Translations under genes and position numbers: made by a program
In this document: piece after piece, positions 8,584 to 17,553 of the stretch
How the letters are laid out: every line of letters begins with the position of its first letter
How positions within the stretch are numbered: position 1 is the stretch's first letter
The notes under the pieces: generated by a model
The model's input: the letters and a program-made list of their open reading frames with translations, nothing else
Database searches by the model: none
Told to the model about the DNA's origin: nothing
DNA from: Ramicandelaber brevisporus
Lineage: Eukaryota > Kickxellomycota > Ramicandelaberales > Ramicandelaberaceae
Assembly (NCBI GenBank): GCA_025201865.1
Contig: MU602721.1
Span: forward strand, 33,324 to 57,138
Direction of reading: 5' to 3'
Length of the DNA stretch: 23,815 nucleotides

Positions 8584-9540
8584 TGCTGCTTCCCTTTTGT
8601 TTTGCTTTTGGTTAATATAGGTTAGTGTGGTGTGGAGTGGTGTTGTTGTTACTGAATCAACTGCTAGGTGTCAAATGTATACGTACAATCAAGCATCAAA
8701 GAGGTGGGGAAAAGCATGTCAGTCTACAAGACGGTTACAGTTCGTGCAAAGTCGAGATCAAGCCGAACCATGGGATGGAGCCAACGAGCCTTTACACATG
8801 CAGCAATAGCAGCAATAGTAGCAGTGGCAGTAGTGGCAACAAAAACAACGGCAGCAAAAAGAGCACGTGCTGGCGGTTCCGGTTGTCCGGTTCGCTGGAG
8901 ATGCGCGGGGGAACACGCATCTCAAAGTGAGAGCTTATTGCACATACTAGTTGCGCTGGGAAGCTTGAGCCGTGGTGGCGGGAACCAAAAAAAAAAGTTG
9001 CCTCGAGCCTTTTGTGGAGATGGGTGGAGAAGAGGTTAGTCAAGGTGTCGTTGCCCCATCTCGAAAGGGAGAAGGGAGGGGAGGAAAAGAAACAACAGCC
9101 GCCTCGCGACAATGATATCTTGCGAGGCGACACCGGCATGCAGCGTCAGACAACGGGTTGAGTCGGCTGAAATGGGGGTCGTTTTAAAATAAAAGCGATT
9201 TGTGAAATTATTCAAAACTCGAGTGATTTTACAGCGCACCAATCACAACACTCAGCGACAAAGGACGGAAAGCAACCTTCGCGGTGGTCACATGTCTGTA
9301 CATCCAATGCAAATAGACAATCCGGGGACATGTTTTTTTGTTTTAAAGTAAAGAGAAAAGTAAAAAGCATGCAATAAGTAATAATGAAAAGTAGGATGAC
9401 GACATCAAGGGAGCATTGCCATCACCAGATAAAAAGCAAGGATAAAGCCAAACAAAAAAGAACAAACAAATAGTGCAGAAAGAAGATAGAAAGAAAGATA
9501 GATAGAACGTGCAACTATGATGCGAACAAGAAGACCACTA
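8584..9540. other. Intergenic: PRS promoter and INO1 3' flank
   Basis: No gene is supported in these 957 bases. On the left is the PRS promoter. A CACGTG E-box lies at 8864-8869, about 280 bases upstream of the PRS start, and an AGCAAT/AGTGGC triplet tract lies at about 8800-8850. Next to the INO1 stop (9310-9510) the DNA is A-rich with AAAGATAGATAGA repeats, as expected for a 3' untranslated region. Short open frames here have no domain and overlap each other on both strands. Confidence 0.5.
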
Positions 9541-11172
9541 TTAGTATGTGGCCTTGTGCTCGAGCATCATGTCGTTCTGTGGTGGGAGACCGACCAGAGC
9601 ACGCATAATGTTCTCAAGGGCAGCGCGCTGCTTGGCAAGAGCGTTGACAACCGGAGTGCCTGGAGTAACGAGCGGCGCCTTGAGCATGTAGGACAGGATG
9701 GAAAGCACAGAGTTGAAGCTCTTGTACTCGCCAGCAGCGCCATCAACAGCACCGGTTGGAACAACGCGATACTTGATGCGAGTCATCAGCTCGGTAAGCA
9801 GCGCCAAGTCGATGATGAGTGGCGAAGCCAGCAGAGAGTCCTCGCAGGTGTTGTAGACCGAGATGGTGCTGCGGCCGCCCATGAAAATCTCGCTGTAGTA
9901 CTCGTCAAGAGCACGCTTGGAGTCGCCAACAGCTGGGATGTACTTGATCACAATGCAGTGATCTGGGTGCTCGCCTGGCTTGTACAGAATGTCGTTGGCA
10001 GCAACCATGTCATCAACAACGTTGGACTTGGAGATCTCCTTCGAGCGGAACTGCTGTGGAGCATTCAGGTTCTTGCCATCATTGTTGCCGAGGTGGTTGT
10101 AGGAGGCAATGCTGAGTGGCTTGATACCGGCATTGACCAGGAAGTCAACCAGAACAGACTTGAGCTTGGTCTGGCCAGACTTGAAGTCATCGCCACCAAT
10201 GAACACATCGTGGCGCTCAGCAAGCTCAATGGCGCCTGGAACAAAGGTGTTCTGTGGAGAGCCGTTGATGAATGGGACACCCTCAAGGACGGAGGCAACG
10301 GCGAAGACAGTGGATGGGGCAACTTCGTCGTGGCTGGTGGCAATGGCGTTGAGCAGGTTGTCGGCAGTGTCGTTCACGCCTGGGATGATGGAAGAGAAGC
10401 GCTCAGTGTTGGCAGTCCAGAGGATGATGACCGAGTCGAGACCGTTGCTCGCCTTGAACTCCCGGATGTCGCGACGAATCTGCTCGAGGTGAGCCTGCTT
10501 GTCGTTTCCTGGCAGAGCATTGTCGGCACGGTCAGACTGGTTGGCGGCAATGTAGTCTGGGTAGTAGATGGATGGCAGTGGCTTGAGCTGGGCCATCTCG
10601 TCGTACAGCTGGCGCTGCAGGTCGTAGTCAAGCACCTCGGCACGGCGCATGGACTCAGCCAGGTTGAGCGAGCTGATGTCCCAGCCACCAATGACAAAGT
10701 CGTTCGGGTTGGCGATCGGCACAACCTTGTTCATTGGGATGTACACGTCCTTGGTCGGGTCGTCAGCGCGGGTGCCAAGCTTGACGGTGGAGGCCATCAT
10801 GACGGAGCCAAAGTAGTTGGGCTGCTGCACGCCACTCTTGGTGTTCCACGAGATGTTGTGCTTGTTGGCAAGGATGGAGGCAGTGACGGTGGAGCCGTTG
10901 TTGCCACCCCAGCCAACGAGCATGAGACCGGTGCGGGATGGGACGTTGGTGGATGTCTTGAACTGGTAGCGGGTCTGGGTTGGCTCAACGGTCATGGAGC
11001 CATCGGCGTTGACGGACACGGCACTGTTGTGGTAAATGTAGTCGGACTCAATGTGGTCATCGCCGTAGCGGACATTTGGCGAGTTGACGCGGAAGGAGAC
11101 CGAGCTGGAAGCTGGCGCGGAGGAAGCGGCGCCAGTTGGAATGGCAGATGAGGTGGCTGCGGCTGGTGGCAT
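9541..11172 (-). CDS. INO1: Inositol-3-phosphate synthase
   Basis: The 543-residue enzyme converts glucose 6-phosphate to 1L-myo-inositol 3-phosphate using tightly bound NAD, the first step of inositol and phosphatidylinositol synthesis in the cytosol. It carries the NAD-binding GWGGNNGST (87-95) and the core block [13 protein letters not shown] (357-369), followed by [13 protein letters not shown] (378-390). The C-terminal [17 protein letters not shown] (405-421) and [16 protein letters not shown] (441-456) complete the family. Length is close to yeast Ino1 (533). The first 25 residues are Ala/Ser-rich and not conserved. The ATG at 11170-11172 is the only sensible start. The antisense frame is open for 544 codons because TTA, CTA and TCA are absent from nearly the whole gene, a mark of strong codon bias. 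I did not find a clear yeast-type UASINO (CATGTGAAAT) upstream. Confidence 0.97.
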   Translation of the reverse strand: MPPAAATSSAIPTGAASSAPASSSVSFRVNSPNVRYGDDHIESDYIYHNSAVSVNADGSMTVEPTQTRYQFKTSTNVPSRTGLMLVGWGGNNGSTVTASILANKHNISWNTKSGVQQPNYFGSVMMASTVKLGTRADDPTKDVYIPMNKVVPIANPNDFVIGGWDISSLNLAESMRRAEVLDYDLQRQLYDEMAQLKPLPSIYYPDYIAANQSDRADNALPGNDKQAHLEQIRRDIREFKASNGLDSVIILWTANTERFSSIIPGVNDTADNLLNAIATSHDEVAPSTVFAVASVLEGVPFINGSPQNTFVPGAIELAERHDVFIGGDDFKSGQTKLKSVLVDFLVNAGIKPLSIASYNHLGNNDGKNLNAPQQFRSKEISKSNVVDDMVAANDILYKPGEHPDHCIVIKYIPAVGDSKRALDEYYSEIFMGGRSTISVYNTCEDSLLASPLIIDLALLTELMTRIKYRVVPTGAVDGAAGEYKSFNSVLSILSYMLKAPLVTPGTPVVNALAKQRAALENIMRALVGLPPQNDMMLEHKATY

Positions 11173-11939
11173 TGCGAGCTTTGGATATGTAGGTATGTGT
11201 GTAAAAATGCGATGGAGTAAGGTGAAAGGAGAATAAGAAAAAAGAAATGAAATGAGATGAAATGAAATGAAGATAGTGAAAAGAAGCTATGCAAAAAAGG
11301 TATAAAGAAAAGAGATGAAGAAGATGATAACGAGGCAGAGACAATGACGGATTACCCGTTTTAAAAGACGCTAGCCTGGATGCTTAACTTTGGCGTTTGT
11401 GCGTCTTCTGCCTCGGTGCGGATTGTGAAGAGACGCAAGCAAATTTGCGAACGTCTTGGGTGGTTGGAAGCGAGTCGGCTCAAACTTGGTCCAACTCGAG
11501 ATAATTAGCTTCTCGGGTTGTGCGACTCGTCAGAGTATTAAGTGGTGGGGGTGGGGGATTGTGTGTGGAGGAGTGTTGGTGATGATTGATATCCGGAAGC
11601 TTCACTGGGGGGAAAACTACGGATATGCGGTTGTCTGTATGTCAAACTGGCTGTGCTGACGATGTCAGGGAGGCTTTCGAGAGCAGATCACGGACTTTGA
11701 AAAGTTGTGTGGGAGCAGAAGGAAGAGATCCGGCCCTCATTCTTGTGCGGCAAGGACGCTCCGCCTGGCCCTCCCTCTTCCATTTATCTGCCCACCTTTC
11801 TGTCGGGCTGCCGGATAGATCAGCCGATCGCTTTAATTTTCAACCGCCGTTGACAGAGGCGTCTATTTGCTACACTCCTTGATTCTTGGCAATTCGTGGC
11901 GGCCTTATCTCCAATCGTCTATCGACAACGGCAATCGCA

Positions 11940-11942
<3 letters not shown>

Positions 11943-11971
<29 letters not shown>
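11943..11971. repeat. (ACT)n microsatellite
   Basis: More than nine perfect ACT units stand in the INO1/eEF1B spacer, flanked by other imperfect triplets. Confidence 0.95.
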
Positions 11972-12340
11972 AACTGTACCTGTAACTGTGGCAACGGCTT
12001 ACAGCATCATTACACATCTCCACAATCAACGGCAGAATAACGACGGTGCTAATAATAGTAAACATCGATGTTAATGAGTTCGCTCTGCCAAGAACTGCAA
12101 TCACTTCACTGAGATTAGTGCTGCTGTCTCGGCTGCAAACAGCAACATAAAACCGTCAAAACACAGCGAGCAAACAGCCGCAGAACCTCCCCTTACATCC
12201 AGATCCGGTGAACTCGCATGTCAAACAACTGGAGTTATTGGAGCAATTATCCGCAGCTGATCCGTGACCTACTCTCCTCTCTCTCCTCTTCCCCCGGCTC
12301 AACTCGCGGGCAAAAAGAGGGGGCAATGAGTAACTGTAGT

Positions 12341-12346
12341 TATATA
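12341..12346 (+). promoter_or_regulatory. TATA box of the eEF1B gene
   Basis: TATATA, within ttatatacgc, lies 241 bases upstream of the ATG. That is far for a direct TATA-to-start distance but fits a leader that contains the candidate 74-base intron at 12458-12531. Assignment is inference. Confidence 0.4.
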
Positions 12347-12457
12347 CGCAGCTAACATGGTCATCTTAATGTGATTATTGCTGTTGCTGCTACTACTGCG
12401 CACATGCACACCGGAGTCAAGGCTGCGGACAATGGCGTGGATGACACAGCCTCCGCA

Positions 12458-12531
12458 GTATGTAACTGTGGGCTACAAAATGCTATCGGCCAAGTGTTAA
12501 CCACTGACCTCGCCTTGTTCTTTCTCATCAG
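12458..12531 (+). other. Candidate 5'-leader intron of eEF1B
   Basis: A GTATGT donor at 12458-12463 pairs with an acceptor CAG ending at 12531. It is preceded by a branch-like ccactgac (12501-12508) and a pyrimidine run (cgccttgttctttctcat). The 74-base length is typical for fungi. It lies wholly upstream of the ATG at 12582, and a stop in the extended frame excludes coding use of the preceding exon in that frame. Introns in the leaders of translation-factor genes are common. No transcript data are available here. Confidence 0.5.
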
Positions 12532-12581
12532 TATATCCACTTCACATATCACTCCGACCACTCGCAACAACATTCACAGCC

Positions 12582-13064
12582 ATGACAACCGACACTACCC
12601 TTGCCACTGCTTCCAACGCTCATCTCGATACCAAGGTTCACAGCGAACATCTTCCTCCAGCTACAGTCAACCATAACGAAGAGGAGGTTGATCTGTTTGC
12701 CTCTGACGATGATGAGGTAGACGAGGAGGCCGAGAAGATCAAGCAGCAGCGTCTTGCCGAGTATCACGCCAAGAAGGCTGCCAAGCCCAAGGCTGTTGCC
12801 AAGTCCATGATCGTCTACGATGTCAAGCCATGGGACGACGAGACCAACATGGAGGAGCTCGAGCAAAATGTTCGCTCCGTCGAGATGGATGGTCTCCTGT
12901 GGGGTGCATCGCAGCTGGTGCCGGTCGGATTTGGCGTCAAAATGCTTCGCATCGCCGCTGTTGTCGAGGATGACAAGGTGTCCACGGACGAGTTGGCCGA
13001 GACGATTCAGGCTTTTGAAGACCACGTTCAAAATGTCGATGTCGAGTCCTTCCAGAAGATCTAG
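12582..13064 (+). CDS. EFB1: Translation elongation factor eEF1B alpha (EF-1-beta), short form
   Basis: The protein exchanges GDP for GTP on eEF1A. At 160 residues it is about 45 shorter than the yeast protein (about 206). Residues 35-44 are the acidic [10 protein letters not shown] block with its CK2-type serine. Residues 45-72 are the charged linker ([18 protein letters not shown]), and residues 74-160 are the complete catalytic domain with [41 protein letters not shown] and [14 protein letters not shown]. The penultimate Lys159 corresponds to the catalytic lysine of the yeast factor. What is missing is the N-terminal GST-C-like domain that normally contacts eEF1B gamma; it is replaced by about 33 Thr/Ala/His-rich residues. 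The ATG at 12582 is in good context, and no upstream exon with that domain was seen. Confidence 0.93.
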   Translation: MTTDTTLATASNAHLDTKVHSEHLPPATVNHNEEEVDLFASDDDEVDEEAEKIKQQRLAEYHAKKAAKPKAVAKSMIVYDVKPWDDETNMEELEQNVRSVEMDGLLWGASQLVPVGFGVKMLRIAAVVEDDKVSTDELAETIQAFEDHVQNVDVESFQKI

Positions 13065-13077
13065 ACTGAATGGTAAC

Positions 13078-13083
13078 AATAAA
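13078..13083 (+). terminator. AATAAA polyadenylation signal after eEF1B
   Basis: AATAAA begins 14 bases past the stop codon. About 20 bases further on, a 7-bp perfect stem (CTGCGGA at 13101-13107, TCCGCAG at 13124-13130) could fold in the 3' end. Both are simple pattern matches. Confidence 0.35.
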
Positions 13084-13317
13084 CGAATGCATGGCTGCGG
13101 CTGCGGAATAGGTACCCATGAGATCCGCAGTACGAAGTCATTTTTTGATACTTAAGCACCTTGAACAATGCTCATCTCGTTCCTGTCATGTGTTTCTTGG
13201 TTCGGGTACCTGTAGATCTGCATCTCCCTTTCTTCCTCTTTCTTTCATTCTTTCTCTCACTCACACATACCCCTGCAATTTGCATCAAACAGAGCACAAA
13301 GACGAACTGTCGACAAG

Positions 13318-14457
13318 ATGGCTTCCTCATCAGGTAGCTTGCCAAAGTGTGTTGGTCCATACTCGTTCACGTATGGCAACTACCAGCCGTCTGTCTACAG
13401 ATTCGACACATCCGTGGTTCGCAACTGTGACTGCAACAACGACGGCGTGCCAGAGTCGTCACTACCCCGCAACAAGCATCAACGACGAGAAACACCACTA
13501 AGGCACTCGCTCCAGCTTACCATTGTCGATGGCTCATCTGTGGCAAAGAATGAATGGAGACGGACGTTTAGCAGCTTTGATCCAGCAATAATTGTGCATC
13601 TCAACTTTGAGTTTTATCCAAGCGTTGCTCCACCAGTGCCACCAGAATTCAGCGCAATCAGCCAAGTAGCACAGCTGATCGCAGATACACAGCTGCCGAG
13701 TCTGCGGCATTTCTCGTTCTACAGCCACCACCCCGGTCGACCGTATTCAGCTCTGATCAGTGCAATCATCAGGCATGCACCAAAATTGGTAACATTGCGG
13801 TTCAACTGCTCTCCGCTTTCAAAGGACGACCTCATTCAAATATTTGCATGCGGCAGGAACTTGGCCGAGCTCGAGGTGCTGGCACACATCAACGACACCG
13901 ATGCTCAAGAGCTCACACGGTACATCCACTCTGTCAAAACGATCCATCCAGACGTCATGCTTGTGCCCTATCATTCCGTCGACGACAATTCACGTGCCCC
14001 GCATGATCGAGCCATGTGTAATCTACCGCATTATCATCGGCCGTTTATACGACTGTGGAAACTCACAATTGCTTTACCGCTTCACTGCAAGTGGTCGGAA
14101 CGCACAATCCGAGAGTTTAGAGCGGCTTTACCTCGTTATTTCCAGCTGTTGGTGGTCCGAAAGGCGAGTGATCCGCTCGATTGGTCGTTTTCATTCCGGC
14201 ATTCGAGCGATAAACTCGAATACTACTATGATCAAGTTCAGCCACCTTATCCAAAGCGCTATACAAGATCGATTTATGGTCCTGACACTACAAAACTCAC
14301 AAGGCGAATGGCGGCGCCAATGTATCCTCTAAATTTGACGAGGTTTGGCCAGTTGAGGTCAAACTACAGAAAACGGCCAGCGGGAAAGAAGCACCAAAAC
14401 ACATTTGGATTAGACGATGACTTGGATGACGAGTATGATAGCGATCATGACGACTAA
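13318..14457 (+). CDS. Orphan protein with degenerate LRR-like repeats
   Basis: This 379-residue single-exon frame starts at ATG 13318 after a C/T-rich leader. I do not recognise a named family. Residues 126-203 contain leucine-rich-repeat-like segments (LPSLRHFSFYSH, APKLVTLRFNCSPLSKDDL, NLAELEVLAHINDTDAQEL), alternating short strands and helices as in F-box/LRR proteins. No F-box is visible at the N-terminus, which is Ser- and Cys-bearing (CVGPYSFTYG, NCDCNNDG). The region 225-330 is basic and aromatic. The end is a sharply acidic tail (LDDDLDDEYDSDHDD) after a basic stretch (RKRPAGKKH). There is no signal peptide or membrane segment. It may be a substrate adaptor or scaffold related to fungal F-box-like families, but that is a guess from shape only. 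Confidence 0.7.
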   Translation: MASSSGSLPKCVGPYSFTYGNYQPSVYRFDTSVVRNCDCNNDGVPESSLPRNKHQRRETPLRHSLQLTIVDGSSVAKNEWRRTFSSFDPAIIVHLNFEFYPSVAPPVPPEFSAISQVAQLIADTQLPSLRHFSFYSHHPGRPYSALISAIIRHAPKLVTLRFNCSPLSKDDLIQIFACGRNLAELEVLAHINDTDAQELTRYIHSVKTIHPDVMLVPYHSVDDNSRAPHDRAMCNLPHYHRPFIRLWKLTIALPLHCKWSERTIREFRAALPRYFQLLVVRKASDPLDWSFSFRHSSDKLEYYYDQVQPPYPKRYTRSIYGPDTTKLTRRMAAPMYPLNLTRFGQLRSNYRKRPAGKKHQNTFGLDDDLDDEYDSDHDD

Positions 14458-14737
14458 TCTGGTTTCTTGGTCAAGTATTAGCATTGCTGTAATGTAATAC
14501 CTTTTTAGTGTTTGTTATTTGAACTTTCTCTCAAAGCATGTGTGATATGCAACATATTGCGGTTGCATTGATGTAACCAACCGATAAAGTACCAAAGCGC
14601 CAGCCATTGAGCGCTGGTTGTTGGCTGTTGGCTGTTGGTAATGGAGGGGAATGGTCTAGTTTGCTTCAACTCCAACTACTACGCGTCTCCACAATCTGCA
14701 ATAATAACAACCCCCGAGATTGCGACGGCAGGAATAT

Positions 14738-15124
14738 ATGTCCAGTGTAAGCGAAAACACGCTAAACGAGATCCTGCTGGTTCGCGAGTTGCTTGCCGAC
14801 TACCAGAATCGGCTATTTCATCTCGAGCGGACAAACCGCGAGATTACCGAGGTTATTGATCCAAACGGCGAGGACGCAGATCTTGTGCAAGCAGTGCGGG
14901 AGAACATCCCTGTCATTGCAAAGTTCAAGGTACGGATTGCCGAATTGGAAGCACAATTGAAAGCACTGACATCGGCCACCTCCAATCTATCAACAACATC
15001 AACAGCAGTATCAACGACGACAACGACAATGACAGAATCTACTACCAATAGTGCTAATAATAACAACAATAATAATACTAACAATAATGATAATAATGAT
15101 GATGATGGCGGTATTGATCTTTAA
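14738..15124 (+). CDS. Small coiled-coil protein with Asn/Asp-rich tail
   Basis: I start this 128-residue protein at ATG 14738-14740; the frame can be extended 6 codons to a TTG, which is not credible. Residues 1-35 (TLNEILLVRELLADYQNRLF onward) and 55-78 form two amphipathic helices with heptad-like leucines, separated by a short acidic loop (DPNGEDAD). From residue 80 the chain is Ser/Thr-rich, then Asn/Asp-rich, encoded by an imperfect AAT/GAT triplet tract. The size and two-helix layout recall small subunits of kinetochore or BLOC-type complexes, but no family motif is clear and I leave it unnamed. A GTAAGC just after the start resembles a splice donor, yet the frame beyond it is clearly protein-like. 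Its stop lies 23 bases from the stop of GET4 on the other strand. Confidence 0.6.
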   Translation: MSSVSENTLNEILLVRELLADYQNRLFHLERTNREITEVIDPNGEDADLVQAVRENIPVIAKFKVRIAELEAQLKALTSATSNLSTTSTAVSTTTTTMTESTTNSANNNNNNNTNNNDNNDDDGGIDL

Positions 15125-15147
15125 AAAAAAACATTGCAATCATGGAT

Positions 15148-16116
15148 CTAATGAAGGGCTGGTTTACCAGCAAACATCTGAGCCATCATATCCTGCAAAA
15201 AGTTGTTCTGCCGTCTAGCGCGAATTCCAAACACACGCTCTGCAACAAGAGTGAGCATCTCTTCAAAATGGCTGCCAGACTCGCCTTGTTCGAGAATAGC
15301 GCTGCGAACATCTTGGAACACATCCTGCGCCGCTGGACCGCGTTCAGCAGCCATCACAATCAATGTCGCTTGGTTGAGATAGGAAAGCTGGGGAGAGTCG
15401 TAGAAGGTGGCCGATAGTTCGTGAGAATTGTCGCTGCCCGTAGCCTCAGTGGGGTTGGAGATGTGCGCCTTTGGCAGTGCGTCAACGAAGGCATCGAGGA
15501 ACACTCGGGATTCGTTGACGCGATTCATCACCAAATACTCGAGAACCCCACGAAGTCCAAGCACTCCAATGACCATTTGTGCAGAGCCTGCTGGTCCATC
15601 CAGGGGACGAGCTGCCCAGTCAGCAAACATGGCGGCCAATGCTCTCGCACTCTCTGTGGTTCCAGCCAGCAAGTACCTTTCGGCCTCCTTGTACCGATCC
15701 AGCGATTTCAGCACCGATCCGCACAAGTGATTGACCTCTGGTGCGCCAGCTGGATGCGCAGCCAAATCATCTGGAGCCGCAACTCTTCGCGACCAAGTCA
15801 CGCTGGACTCGAGCAAGCCTTTCAAACTGGCGTCGTCCGCGGGGAACTTGGCGAGCAGCGCTGCCAACCGACCCAGCGCGTCAGGCTCGGAGACGGCAAT
15901 GGAGGAGTCTGTGTATACTTGGAGCAGGAACTTGACCAGATCTGCACCGCTCGCGTACTGTGCCTTGTCGAGAAGGGCGGTTGCTGTTGTGGTGAGGATC
16001 GAGATTGCCTGAGCGGGTTTGCGCTGCTTGAGGCTGCGCGTGACCAGCGTACGGCAGCGCTGATGCGCCTCGTAGTAGCTGCCGGCTTCGATCGACTCTA
16101 GTAACGCGTCCTGCAT
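15148..16116 (-). CDS. GET4: Get4-like component of the tail-anchored protein insertion pathway
   Basis: The 322-residue protein matches Get4 (human GET4/TRC35), the cytosolic helical-repeat scaffold that with Get5 bridges Sgt2 and the Get3 ATPase so that tail-anchored proteins are passed to the ER. Evidence is the N-terminal SIEAGSYYEAHQRCRTL (8-24), shared with human GDYYEAHQ, the mid block EVNHLCGSVLKSLDRYKEAE (127-146), and the end VFGIRARRQNNFLQDMMAQM (295-314), which aligns with the FFG...LLGNLL ending of animal Get4. The whole chain is alpha-helical and Ala-rich. The start at ATG 16114-16116 leaves a shorter N-terminus than in animals. The gene converges on the coiled-coil gene with only 23 bases between stops, so their 3' ends must overlap. 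The codon-aligned antisense frame stays open for 226 codons. Confidence 0.85.
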   Translation of the reverse strand: MQDALLESIEAGSYYEAHQRCRTLVTRSLKQRKPAQAISILTTTATALLDKAQYASGADLVKFLLQVYTDSSIAVSEPDALGRLAALLAKFPADDASLKGLLESSVTWSRRVAAPDDLAAHPAGAPEVNHLCGSVLKSLDRYKEAERYLLAGTTESARALAAMFADWAARPLDGPAGSAQMVIGVLGLRGVLEYLVMNRVNESRVFLDAFVDALPKAHISNPTEATGSDNSHELSATFYDSPQLSYLNQATLIVMAAERGPAAQDVFQDVRSAILEQGESGSHFEEMLTLVAERVFGIRARRQNNFLQDMMAQMFAGKPALH

Positions 16117-16674
16117 ACTAGTATGGAGTGGAGAGGTTAATTAAAAAAAATATTAAGGGAATTAGAGTCGTGTTCATCCAACTCATCTGGCTCGATACTC
16201 ACGCATGTGGAGGACGTTCTCATCGCCGCCGATACTACACACGCATACACACACACACACCATCTAGCTGCATCTTCTCACATTTTTGCGACTCCAGTAG
16301 CCAGCCAGCCAGCCCTCTCCTCCTTCTCCTGTGAATCAGGTTCTCTGAAGGGCAGTTGATATCTTTGCAAGCTCAAGGAGGCTGGAAACGAGCGAAAACA
16401 ACAAAAAACGATACATAAACATCGACGACAAGCCGCCAACTGTCGCCCTCTCCTCCGCGCGCGGAAGAACTGGCCTGACTTCCACTACTATCTCGCTTGC
16501 TTTCTATTTTCTCTTCCTCTATCTCTATCTCTATCTCTCTGTCTATCTTTGCATCTACCGTCTTTGACTCTGCCTTGCTCCTATCTCGATTCTGAACTAC
16601 TCTAAACATCCCCATATACCGTGTAACAAAAACTAGTCCTAACCAACTATCTAATTAACCAACCAACTCGCGTA
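16117..16674. promoter_or_regulatory. Divergent spacer between GET4 and the secreted repeat protein
   Basis: No gene is seen. The stretch has an (AC)n run at about 16243-16260, a (CAGC) run at about 16300-16314 and a (CTATCT)n pyrimidine tract at about 16517-16550. The last lies on the coding strand upstream of the secreted gene, as C/T tracts do for several genes here. Confidence 0.5.
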
Positions 16675-17553
16675 ATGAAGGTCTTCTACTCTGCCGCGGT
16701 CTTCGCTGCCGCTCTGGCTGTCTCTGTCAACTTCTCCAATGCCCTGCCGATTGGCAAGCGCGATCTCTTCAACTCCATCGTCAACGAGATCAATAACGGT
16801 GGCATCACTGGCAACGGTGATCACGCCAAGCGCGACCTCTTCAACAATCTCGTTGGCCACGCTCAAGGTGATGCTGATGCCGCATCCTGTGCTACTGCCG
16901 TTACTGGTGGTGGTAATGGTCCATCGTGCAATAACAGCCGCAGTGGAGAGACTACCAGCCCAGGTCCAAATGGCGGTCCACCAGCGATTGATAATGGTCC
17001 AAGCAAGAATCTCCTTGGTCAGACACTTGGTAACGTCGGTGCCAAGACTGACGTCAAAGCCTGTGCCAATCTTGTCGTTGGTAGTGATGCGTACAAGGCT
17101 GCTGGATGTGGCGGTAAAGGCACTGATCTGGCTCCAGCTCCAGGCGGTGGTCCAACTCCAGCTCCAGCTCCAGGCGGTTCTGGTCCCATCCTTGGTGGTA
17201 TCGGCTCCAATGTCGATGCCGGTGTATGCGCTCATCTTCAGGTCACTGATGCTGACTATACCAAGTTCAAGTGCGGCCCCGTGCCAACTGGCCCACCACC
17301 AACTCCAGGTGGCACCCCAGCGCCAGCTCCAAACCCAAATCCAAGCCCGAATCCGAATCCGAACCCACAGCCAAATCCAAACCCGAATCCAGCACCAAAT
17401 CCAAGCCCGAACCCAGCTCCAAACCCAGCTCCAGGCCCTAATCCAAACCCACAGCCGAACCCAGCTCCGGGACCAAACCCAGCGCCAGCACCAGGACCAC
17501 AGCCGCCGGCCTACCAGCCACCAACCACGCCACACTATGCCCGCCGCTCGTAA
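16675..17553 (+). CDS. Secreted protein with Kex2 sites, three Cys-pair modules and a Pro/Asn repeat tail
   Basis: The 292-residue protein starts MKVFYSAAVFAAALAVSV, a clear signal peptide ending near Ala24. Two dibasic sites, at 28-29 and 52-53, are each followed by the same DLFN motif (KRDLFNSIV, KRDLFNNLV), as in fungal Kex2-processed repeat proteins. Then come three spaced cysteine pairs: 72/85, 130/145 and 185/200. The last two share the pattern (A/V)CAxLxV-x7-8-(A/F)xxCG, and each is preceded by a LG-x(2-4)-G-x-NV stretch. Residues 205-280 are a low-complexity PNPAP/PNPSP repeat typical of extended cell-wall or secreted linkers. A basic ARRS ends the chain. There is no GPI signal. It is likely a wall-associated or secreted protein of unknown role; the repeat tail and the strong codon bias (open antisense frame of 310 codons) suggest abundant expression. 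Confidence 0.75.
   Translation: MKVFYSAAVFAAALAVSVNFSNALPIGKRDLFNSIVNEINNGGITGNGDHAKRDLFNNLVGHAQGDADAASCATAVTGGGNGPSCNNSRSGETTSPGPNGGPPAIDNGPSKNLLGQTLGNVGAKTDVKACANLVVGSDAYKAAGCGGKGTDLAPAPGGGPTPAPAPGGSGPILGGIGSNVDAGVCAHLQVTDADYTKFKCGPVPTGPPPTPGGTPAPAPNPNPSPNPNPNPQPNPNPNPAPNPSPNPAPNPAPGPNPNPQPNPAPGPNPAPAPGPQPPAYQPPTTPHYARRS

Larger units (their letters stand above)
11173..12581. promoter_or_regulatory. Divergent promoter region between INO1 and eEF1B
   Basis: This 1.4-kb spacer separates two divergently transcribed, probably highly expressed genes. Next to INO1 is an ATGAA pentamer tract (about 11245-11272), then TTTTAAAA near 11360. The middle holds an (ACT)n microsatellite. Near eEF1B are a C/T-rich run at 12270-12300, a TATA box at 12341-12346 and a candidate leader intron at 12458-12531. 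Short frames at 11586-11882 and 12371-12676 show no domain. I searched by eye for the missing N-terminal domain of eEF1B and did not find it. Confidence 0.55.

Noticed and set aside
9517-11151. 544-codon open frame antisense to INO1
   Set aside because: It is codon-aligned with INO1 and exists because INO1 uses almost no TTA, CTA or TCA codons. Its translation is Val/Gly/Trp-rich with no domain.
15421-16101. 226-codon frame antisense to GET4
   Set aside because: It is a codon-aligned shadow with no domain, while the minus strand reads as Get4 from end to end.
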